NCBI RefSeq assembly: GCF_019890675.1
Contig: NZ_JAIOAA010000008.1
Span: forward strand, 62,001 to 126,000
DNA length: 64,000 bases
From: Micromonospora sp. PLK6-60
GTDB lineage: Bacteria; Actinomycetota; Actinomycetes; Mycobacteriales; Micromonosporaceae
Direction of reading: 5' to 3'
The notes under the pieces are model-generated. The model saw only the letters and a program-made list of their open reading frames with translations, was not told the DNA's origin and ran no database searches. Within the stretch, counting starts at the first letter, position 1. Each line of letters starts with the position of its first letter. The translations under genes and the position numbers were made by a program. Positions 48,150 through 55,174 of the stretch are shown here, in pieces.

Positions 48150-50984
48150 GTGTCGGTCACCGATGACGTACGGGCGGAGCCCCGCGCCGGCGGGCAACCG
48201 CCCGCGCCCCGCGACGGCCAGTTCGACCAGCGCGACGCCCCCTTCGAGAAGACCCCACCCCAGGACGTCGCCGCCGAGCAGTGCGTCCTCGGCGGCATGC
48301 TCCTCTCCAAGGACGCCATCGCCGACGTCGTCGAGATCCTCAAGACCAACGACTTCTACCGGCCCGCGCACGCCACCATCTTCGACACCATCCTCGACAT
48401 CTACGGCCGGGGCGAGCCGGCCGACGCGATCACCGTGGCCGCGGCCCTCGCCGACGCCGGTGACCTCGCCCGGATCGGCGGCGCGCCCTACCTGCACACC
48501 TGCATGTCCGCCGTGCCGACCGCGGCGAACGCCGCCTACTACGCCCGGATCGTCGGCGAGCGGGCCGTGCTGCGCCGGCTGGTCGAGGCCGGCACCCGGA
48601 TCGTCCAGCTCGGCTACGGCACCGCGGCCGGCGGCAGCCGGGACGTCGACGACGTCGTCGACCTGGCCCAGCAGGCGGTCTACGAGGTCACCGAGAAGCG
48701 GGTCAGCGAGGATTTCGCCATCCTCGCCGACATGCTCCAGCCCACCCTCGACGAGATCGAGGCGGTCGGCGCGCAGGGCGGCGTGATGACCGGCGTGCCG
48801 ACCGGCTTCACGGATCTGGACCGGCTGCTCAACGGCCTGCACCCGGGGCAACTCATCATCGTGGCCGGCAGACCTGGTCTGGGTAAGGCGCTCGCCCTGG
48901 ACACCCCACTGCCCACACCCGAAGGCTGGACCACCATGGGTGAGGTCAAAGCCGGCGACCGGCTGCTGGCCGCCGACGGTACGCCGACCACCATCACCGC
49001 CGCCTTCGACGTCCTGCACGACCGACCCTGCTTCGAGGTGGAGTTCTCCGACGGCAGTGTGATCGTTGCCGACGCCGAGCACCTCTGGAAGACGACCACC
49101 CGCGCCCGCCGACGCCAACCCGCCCCCGCGACACGGTCCTACTGGCCGGATGAGGCGCTGTCGCGGGTCCGGGCGGCGGCTACGACAGCCGCCGCGGAGC
49201 CGGCCCGGCCGGTCACCCTCGCCCAGACCCTGGACCTGGTCGGCCCCGAGTTCAAGAACGTGCTGCACACCGTGGCCCGGGACGTGGGCGCCAACGGCCG
49301 CGTCAGCCGGCCGGTGACCCGGGCCGGCAAGGTGCGGAACTGGACCGCCCCTGGCTACCCGGCTGGACCGCTGCTGACCCGGCTGCCTGACCGGGCGGAG
49401 GGCGCGATCAACGCTGGTGCTCGGGCGACCCACGACGGCGTCGTCACCACCGCCGAGATCGCGGCGACCCTGCGTACCGGCTCCGATGGCCGGCTCAACC
49501 ACGCGGTCGAGAACTGCGGACCGCTCCAACTGCCTGACCGGGAACTTCCCGTGCCGCCGTACACCCTCGGCGTCTGGCTCGGAGACGGGCACGTCGGGGC
49601 CAGCCGCTTCACCACCGCCGACCCCGAGATGGTGATGCACGTAGAGCAGGACGGGTTCACTGTCCGGCCCAGTGGGCCGATGCATCACACCATCGTCCTG
49701 CCCCAGCCACCGGCCCGCGCCGACCGGCGGTGCATCGACTGCGGCGTCACCACGCGAGCGCTGCGCGAGAACCCGGCGGTCCGGCGCTGCGCCCACTGCC
49801 GTCGCCGGCACGGCTCTTTCCTGGCCCTGCTCCGCGCGGGCGGACTGTCGAGCGACAAGCACATCCCGGCGGCCTACCTGCGGTCCTCCGAGTCCCAGCG
49901 ACGCGCCCTGCTGGCCGGTCTGATGGACACCGACGGCACGGTCGCCCCGGCAGGCAACCTGCAGTACACGTCGACCTCGAAGCGGTTGGCGGAGGACGTT
50001 CGTGAGCTGGTGGTGAGCCTTGGCTACCGGTGCACGGTCAACGAGAGAGCGGTGCGTGGTCGCACCGAGAAGTCGTCGACCGCGTACACCGTGAACTTCT
50101 CCACGCCCGACCCGGTGTTCCGGCTGAGCCGGAAACGGGATGCGCACGCCGCTCGCCGGCGGACCGCGTCCGATGTCCGGACAAGTTCCCGGTACATCGT
50201 GGCGGTCCGGCCGGTGGCCAGCGTGCCGGTCCGCTGCGTGACGGTGGACAACCCGGAGCACCTCTATCTGGCCGGCCGCTCGATGATCCCGACGCACAAC
50301 AGCACGGCCAGCATGGACTTCGCCCGAAATGCGGCCATCAGGGCCAACCAGGCGGCGGCGATCTTCTCGCTGGAAATGAGCAAGGTCGAGATCGTCATGC
50401 GACTGCTCTCGGCCGAGGCCCGGGTGCCGCTGCACGTGCTGCGCAGCGGGCAGCTCTCCGACGACGACTGGACCAAGCTGGCCCGCTGCATGGGTGAGAT
50501 CAGCGAGGCGCCGCTCTTCGTCGACGACACGCCGAGCATGAACCTGATGGAGATCCGGGCCAAGGCGCGGCGGCTCAAGCAGAAACACGACCTCAAGATG
50601 ATCGTGGTCGACTACCTCCAGCTGATGACCTCGCCGAAGCGCACCGAGAGCCGGCAGCAGGAGGTCGCGGACCTGTCCCGTGGCCTGAAGCTGCTGGCCA
50701 AGGAGGTCGAGTGCCCGGTGATCGCGGTCAGTCAGCTGAACCGTGGCCCCGAACAGCGTACGGACAAGCGACCCCAGTTGTCCGATCTGCGTGAATCGGG
50801 ATCAATTGAGCAGGATGCCGACGTTGTCATCCTGCTCCATCGCGACGACTATTACGACAAAGAATCGCCGCGGGCCGGAGAGGCGGATTTCATCGTCGCC
50901 AAGCACAGGAATGGCCCGACCGATTCCATAACGGTCGCCGCGCAACTCCATCTGTCCCGTTTCGTAGACATGGCAATTGTCTGA
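48150..50984 (+). CDS. dnaB: Replicative DNA helicase DnaB with embedded intein
   Basis: DnaB is the hexameric helicase at the fork. The 944-residue precursor comprises an N-extein (residues 1-246; PPQDVAAEQCVLGGMLLSKD, ending GRPGLGK), an intein (247-717) and a C-extein (718-944; STASMDFARNAAIRANQAAA, DYLQLMTSPKRTESRQQEVA, SQLNRGPEQRTDKRPQLSDL). Splicing restores Walker A GRPGLGKSTASMDFA and a 473-residue helicase, the usual DnaB size. Without splicing the P-loop is split, so function depends on it. The start follows GGAGGGGGAT. The in-window partner is the DciA-like loader. Confidence 0.96.
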   Translation: MSVTDDVRAEPRAGGQPPAPRDGQFDQRDAPFEKTPPQDVAAEQCVLGGMLLSKDAIADVVEILKTNDFYRPAHATIFDTILDIYGRGEPADAITVAAALADAGDLARIGGAPYLHTCMSAVPTAANAAYYARIVGERAVLRRLVEAGTRIVQLGYGTAAGGSRDVDDVVDLAQQAVYEVTEKRVSEDFAILADMLQPTLDEIEAVGAQGGVMTGVPTGFTDLDRLLNGLHPGQLIIVAGRPGLGKALALDTPLPTPEGWTTMGEVKAGDRLLAADGTPTTITAAFDVLHDRPCFEVEFSDGSVIVADAEHLWKTTTRARRRQPAPATRSYWPDEALSRVRAAATTAAAEPARPVTLAQTLDLVGPEFKNVLHTVARDVGANGRVSRPVTRAGKVRNWTAPGYPAGPLLTRLPDRAEGAINAGARATHDGVVTTAEIAATLRTGSDGRLNHAVENCGPLQLPDRELPVPPYTLGVWLGDGHVGASRFTTADPEMVMHVEQDGFTVRPSGPMHHTIVLPQPPARADRRCIDCGVTTRALRENPAVRRCAHCRRRHGSFLALLRAGGLSSDKHIPAAYLRSSESQRRALLAGLMDTDGTVAPAGNLQYTSTSKRLAEDVRELVVSLGYRCTVNERAVRGRTEKSSTAYTVNFSTPDPVFRLSRKRDAHAARRRTASDVRTSSRYIVAVRPVASVPVRCVTVDNPEHLYLAGRSMIPTHNSTASMDFARNAAIRANQAAAIFSLEMSKVEIVMRLLSAEARVPLHVLRSGQLSDDDWTKLARCMGEISEAPLFVDDTPSMNLMEIRAKARRLKQKHDLKMIVVDYLQLMTSPKRTESRQQEVADLSRGLKLLAKEVECPVIAVSQLNRGPEQRTDKRPQLSDLRESGSIEQDADVVILLHRDDYYDKESPRAGEADFIVAKHRNGPTDSITVAAQLHLSRFVDMAIV
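48888..50300 (+). mobile_element. Class 3 intein with LAGLIDADG homing endonuclease domain in DnaB
   Basis: This 471-residue intein sits after the Walker A Lys of DnaB, with Ser as the +1 residue. It begins with Ala (ALALDTPLPTPEGW), not Cys/Ser/Thr. It carries the class 3 W-C-T set: Trp in block B (ADAEHLWKT, intein position 67), Cys in block F (PVRCVTVDN, 450) and Thr in block G (MIPTHN, 469), ending in Asn 471. The endonuclease part has LGVWLGDGHVG and LLAGLMDTDGTV motifs with acidic residues intact, and an inserted CIDC...CAHC zinc-finger-like segment. It looks intact and possibly still mobile. Confidence 0.93.
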
Positions 50985-50995
50985 CAAGGGAAGCC

Positions 50996-51908
50996 ATGGC
51001 TCTTTCCGAGGCGCAGATAGCAGACGTCATCAACCGTGCCGGCCGAGGTGAGAGTCTGACCGATATCGCCCAGAAATACGGTGTCACCCGGCAGGCGGTG
51101 CACGGACTGCTGCACCGCCGCGGCATACCCGCCCAGGCGCACCGGAAAGCTCACCGACCCTCAGCGTGAAATGGTCGTCCAGCGCTACCAGGTAGGTAGT
51201 TCGGCCGCCCAGATTGCCCGAGAGGTTGGCATTTCGGAGCCAGCGGTCCGGGGCCTCCTGCTCCGCCGGGGTGTGCCGCTCCGGATGCGCACCCTCCGGC
51301 ACGATGCCTTTGACGACCTGACGCCAGAGACCTGCTATTGGCTCGGGTTTCTCTTCGCCGACGGGTCGGTGACGCATCGCCCGGGTCATCTCCCTTCGGT
51401 GTCGGTGGGGCTGGCCGCGTGCGATCGCGACCACCTGGTGGCGCTGCGGACATTCCTCGGTTCGACCAACAGCATCTCGGCCCCGAATCCCAAGCTGCGC
51501 TCCTGTCAGTTTTCGATGCGATCGCTGCAACTCGCCAACCGGCTCCTGGAACTCGGTCGTTACACCGGCCCGGTGAATGGCCAATTGACATCCTCCCGTG
51601 ACTTCTGGCCCGGGTTCGTGGACGGCGACGGGTCCATCGGAGCCTACGCAAAAAGGCCAGGTGGGCCGTTGGTGCCCCAGTTCCGGCTGGTCGGGCGGCC
51701 CCGAATGCTCGAACCGTTTCTCGCCTTCCTCTCCGAGCGAGTGGCCTGCAACCTCACGCTGCGGCCCCACAAGACCATTTGGACGGTCGGGACGACCGGC
51801 CGCCCGGCCCGGGAAATCGTCGATCTGCTCTACCGGGACGCCGTCGTGGCGCTGCGCCGCAAGGCGGAGCGGGCCGCGCTGATCGCGCCCGGCCGAGCCG
51901 CGCGCTGA
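50996..51908 (+). pseudogene. Frameshifted free-standing LAGLIDADG homing endonuclease with HTH repeats
   Basis: Twelve bases after dnaB, an ATG frame (50996-51169, 57 codons) encodes a helix-turn-helix (AGRGESLTDIAQKYGVTRQA, LLHRRGIPAQAHRK) and stops. The homology continues in another frame, with KLTDPQREMVVQRYQVGSSA and a second HTH (REVGISEPAVRGLLLRRGVP). Two LAGLIDADG-type motifs then appear (YWLGFLFADGSVT and FWPGFVDGDGSIG), to a TGA at 51906-51908. One extra A in the AAA near 51145 explains the break; removing it gives a product of about 304 residues. The downstream frame alone (for example from ATG 51171) might still be translated. An association with the dnaB intein is inferred from adjacency. 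Confidence 0.75.
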
Positions 51909-51926
51909 CCCACGAAGGCAAGCAAC

Positions 51927-52613
51927 TCAGCCGAGCAGCGGAAACCACCCCGCCGCCTCGCCCAACTCCATCCGGTCCCGCTCGGTCAACGGCTCCCGGC
52001 CGGTCGCCTTGCGCAGATATTCGGCGTCGTCCCATCCGGCCGGCCGGACCGCGTCGTCGCTGAGCAGCCCGTCCATGGTGGCCACCGCGACCGCGGTGGC
52101 GAGCTGGCCGGGCGGCGGCGCGGCCGGCAGGTCGACGGTCAGGTCGAGGTGGTGCACGACCGCCTCGGTGGTCAGGGTGGCCAGGAAGTCGGGGATGCGG
52201 AGCACGTGCCCCTGGGTGGTGATGCAGCCGTCGGGTCGGTGCGCCACGGCGGCGCCGGCGGCCCGGACCGCGGCGGGGGCGGTGTCGCACCAGTGCCGGA
52301 CGATCTCGGTGGGCCGGTCGAAGGCGGCGGCGGAGCGCCGGGCCCACCAGGCGTGCCGGGCGTCGCGGTCGTCGCCGGCCGGGAAGGAGCGCCAGTAGCT
52401 GACGTCGTCGGTGTCGGGGGGCCCGTCGGCGGGGCTGGCGAGGGCGACCAGCGCGCGCTGCGCGTCGCAGAGCAGGTGGAAGAGCAGGTCGGCGACGACC
52501 CAGCCGTGGCAGCGGGTCGGCCGTTGCAGGTCGGTGTCGTCGCAGTCGGTGACGACCCGGATGATCCCGTCGTAGGCCTGTGCCAGCGCGATGTGCTGCC
52601 CGTGCGGCGTCAT
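51927..52613 (-). CDS. DinB-like / maleylpyruvate isomerase family protein
   Basis: A 228-residue four-helix-bundle protein of the mycothiol-dependent maleylpyruvate isomerase-like (TIGR03083-type) family. It starts MTPHGQHIALAQAYDGIIRV and has the N-terminal RPTRCHGWVVADLLFHLL, where the first metal-ligand His lies, and later EAVVHHLDLTVDLPA with the His pair. The metal-binding triad is therefore plausible. Mycothiol is expected in this group. Substrate unknown. It is convergent with the decayed endonuclease gene. Confidence 0.83.
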   Translation of the reverse strand: MTPHGQHIALAQAYDGIIRVVTDCDDTDLQRPTRCHGWVVADLLFHLLCDAQRALVALASPADGPPDTDDVSYWRSFPAGDDRDARHAWWARRSAAAFDRPTEIVRHWCDTAPAAVRAAGAAVAHRPDGCITTQGHVLRIPDFLATLTTEAVVHHLDLTVDLPAAPPPGQLATAVAVATMDGLLSDDAVRPAGWDDAEYLRKATGREPLTERDRMELGEAAGWFPLLG

Positions 52614-52689
52614 GGGGTGCAGCCTGCCACGGTGGGTGCGGTTCGGCAGGGCGGATCGGGGGCCGGTTGGGCCGGCCCCCGACCGGCGG

Positions 52690-53079
52690 TCAGCCGAACA
52701 TGTCGTCGAGGAAGCCCTTGCGCTTCTTGCGCCGGTAGTGGCCGTGGTAGCCGTAGTGCTGTTGCTGCTGCCCGTGGCCGTAGGCGGGCTGCGGCGGGTA
52801 GCCGTGGCCGGGTGGCGGGGGCGGTGGGGGCACCGCGCCGTAGCCCGGCTGGTGGGCGGGCGGCGGCGGGGGCGGGGCGTAGCCGCCCTGGGCGGGGGCC
52901 TGCGGACCGGGGCCGGCCTGCTGCTGCTGGCTCCAGTTGGCTTCCGCTTCGAAGAGTTTTTCGAGTTCGCCGCGATCGAGGAAGATCCCCCGGCATTCGC
53001 CGCACTGGTCGATGACGACTCCGCTGCGCTCGTACTGGCGCATGTCTCCGTGACACTTGGGACAGGTGAGCTGCATCAT
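52690..53079 (-). CDS. TFIIB-type zinc-ribbon protein with His/Gln/Pro-rich tail
   Basis: A 129-residue protein. The N-terminal ~45 residues form a zf-TFIIB ribbon (LTCPKCHGDMRQYER, VIDQCGECRGIFLDRGELEK). The rest is low-complexity Pro, Gly, His, Tyr and Gln, ending in a basic RRKKRKGFLDDMFG. The family is common in actinobacteria and of unknown function; it may bind nucleic acid or metal. ATG at 53079 or 53076. Confidence 0.85.
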   Translation of the reverse strand: MMQLTCPKCHGDMRQYERSGVVIDQCGECRGIFLDRGELEKLFEAEANWSQQQQAGPGPQAPAQGGYAPPPPPPAHQPGYGAVPPPPPPPGHGYPPQPAYGHGQQQQHYGYHGHYRRKKRKGFLDDMFG

Positions 53080-53098
53080 CCGACGGTACCCGGTGCGG

Positions 53099-55069
53099 TC
53101 ACCCAACTGCCGCCAGCGCGTCGGTCACCTCGTCGTCGGAGACCTCGTGGAAGTCGTCGTAGTAGGCGCTGACCGCGCCGAACTCGGGTGGTCGCTGGAC
53201 GCAGACGACCAGGTCGGCTTCGGCGGAGAGCATCTCGTACGCCTCCTGTGCGCCGACCGGCACCGCGACCACGACCCGGCGCGCGCCGAGGTGGCGGGCG
53301 ACCTGCACGGCGGCGCGGGCGGTGGCGCCGGTGGCCAGCCCGTCGTCGACGATCACCGCGGTCCGGCCGGCGAGGTCCAGCGGTGGTCGGCCGTCCCGGT
53401 AGCGGGCCTCGCGGCGGTCCAGTTCGGTCTGTTCGCGGCGTTGGACCTCGGCCATTTCGTCGGCGCCGAGTCGGGCGGCGACCTGGTCGTTGAGCACGCG
53501 TACGCCGCCGGGACCGAGCGCGCCGAAGGCCACCTCGGGGGCCCACGGCATGCCGAGCTTGCGGACCACCAGGACGTCCAGCGGGGCGCCGAGCCGTTCG
53601 GCCACCACCCGGGCCACCGGTACGCCGCCGCGGACCAGGCCGAGCACGATGACGTCCGGTTGCCCGGTCAGGTCGGTGAGCCGGTCGGCGAGCTGGCGGC
53701 CGGCGTCCTCGCGATCGTGGTAGCTGCTCATGTCCTCAGGTCTACGCCGTGTGTGCGGTTCCCGCCCGGGAGTCGGGCGAACCGGACGCGGATGGGCCGG
53801 TTCGCGGCGCAGTGCGGGTGCCCAGGCCAGCAGGGCGAGCGGGTAGAGCAGGTAGCCGAAGCGGGTGGCGGGCATCAGCAGAATGGCGGCGAGCAGCCCG
53901 TACCCGCAGATGAGCGCGGCGGCGGTGGCCGTGCGGGGCGGGCGGCGGGCGAGCCGGACGGCGATGGCCGCTCCGGCGGCGAGCAGCAGCGCGGTGGCGA
54001 TCAGCCGGCCGGCGGGCAGCGCGGTGGCGATGAGGTGGCCGGGGAACGGTGAGGCGGCCGGGCTGGTGACGAGGCCGTGGCCGAGTGGGAAGCGCAGCAC
54101 GTTCTCGAGCAGTGCGTCCCGGTCGACGAGCAGCGCGGGGAGCAGGGCGAGCACCGGGAGGCCGAGGGCGCCGGCGGTGAACCGGGTGGCGCGGCGGTGG
54201 GTGGCGGCCCAGCAGAGCAGGACGAGGGCGATGGGCCAGGCGAAGAGTTTCAGCGCGCCGGCGGCGCCGACCGCGACGCCGGCCGCGCCGGTCCGGCCGG
54301 TGGCGGCGTATGCGAGGGCGAGCAGGCAGAGGGCGAGGACGGGCAGGTCGTCGCCGCCGGTGGCGAGGGTGAGCGCGGCGACGGGCAGCACGGTGGCGGC
54401 CTGCACGCCGCGCAGCAGCAGGTCGCCGCCGGGCCGGTCGGCGGAATGGCCGGCCCGGCGCAGGGTGGTCACGGCGAGGGCGAGCAGCAGTGCGGTGGCC
54501 AGCGCGAACCAGATCCGGGCGTCGGTCCACCAGGCGTCGCTGGCGGCGCGGGGCAGCCCGAACAGCGCCATGCCCGGTTGGTACGGGGTGTAGCCGAGGA
54601 GCCGTTCGTCGGGGGGCAGGGCGGCGATGGCGTGGTGGCCGAGGTAGGGCGTGCCGTGGTCGGCGAGTCGTTGGCCGGCGTGTTCGACGACGACCACCTC
54701 TTCCTGGGCCCGGTCGGTGCGTCCGGCGGCGCGCTGGATGCTCTGCACGAGCACGGGCAGCAGGGCGGTGGCGGCCCAGGCGGCGGCGGTGACCGTCCAG
54801 CGGGCCCGCCGGTTGGCGAGCGGGGTGTCGGGTCGGGTCCGCCGGGCGAGTAGTTGGCCGGCGGCGGCGAGCGCGACGAGCAGGTAGCCGGCGCTGGCGA
54901 CGGCTCCCCAGGCGCGGTGCGGGGGGAGGGTGGAGGTGGCGGCGGTGATGGCGGCGAAGGCGGCGGAGGTGGCGTAGAGGGCGAGGTCGAGGGCGAGTCC
55001 GCCGGCCGCGGCGTCCAGCCGGTGCCAGCGGTCGAGCCGGTCGGTGGCCTGGTCGGGGGCGGCGGTCAC
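53099..55069 (-). CDS. Membrane glycosyltransferase-like protein fused to phosphoribosyltransferase
   Basis: One uninterrupted 656-codon frame. Residues ~1-430 are a polytopic protein (around ten helices; QRLADHGTPYLGHHAIAALP and DERLLGYTPYQPGMALFGLP resemble GT87-type loops). Residues ~447-656 are a soluble type I phosphoribosyltransferase with the PRPP loop TAVIVDDGLATGATARAAVQ and an LVRGGVPVARVVAERLG start. An ATG at 53731 (MSSYHDREDAGRQ) preceded by a weak TGAGGAC could start the PRTase separately as a 210-residue protein. No stop separates the two parts. Real fusion or two overlapping products cannot be decided from sequence. Confidence 0.7.
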   Translation of the reverse strand: MTAAPDQATDRLDRWHRLDAAAGGLALDLALYATSAAFAAITAATSTLPPHRAWGAVASAGYLLVALAAAGQLLARRTRPDTPLANRRARWTVTAAAWAATALLPVLVQSIQRAAGRTDRAQEEVVVVEHAGQRLADHGTPYLGHHAIAALPPDERLLGYTPYQPGMALFGLPRAASDAWWTDARIWFALATALLLALAVTTLRRAGHSADRPGGDLLLRGVQAATVLPVAALTLATGGDDLPVLALCLLALAYAATGRTGAAGVAVGAAGALKLFAWPIALVLLCWAATHRRATRFTAGALGLPVLALLPALLVDRDALLENVLRFPLGHGLVTSPAASPFPGHLIATALPAGRLIATALLLAAGAAIAVRLARRPPRTATAAALICGYGLLAAILLMPATRFGYLLYPLALLAWAPALRREPAHPRPVRPTPGREPHTRRRPEDMSSYHDREDAGRQLADRLTDLTGQPDVIVLGLVRGGVPVARVVAERLGAPLDVLVVRKLGMPWAPEVAFGALGPGGVRVLNDQVAARLGADEMAEVQRREQTELDRREARYRDGRPPLDLAGRTAVIVDDGLATGATARAAVQVARHLGARRVVVAVPVGAQEAYEMLSAEADLVVCVQRPPEFGAVSAYYDDFHEVSDDEVTDALAAVG

Positions 55070-55174
55070 GCCGGCAAGTGTGGCAGACGGCGGGTGCCGG
55101 ACCGGCTCGACCGCTGGCGCGGGCGGCTGCGGTGCGGCGCGGTGGTGTGGTCGGGTGTCCGGGCGGCGGCCGGG

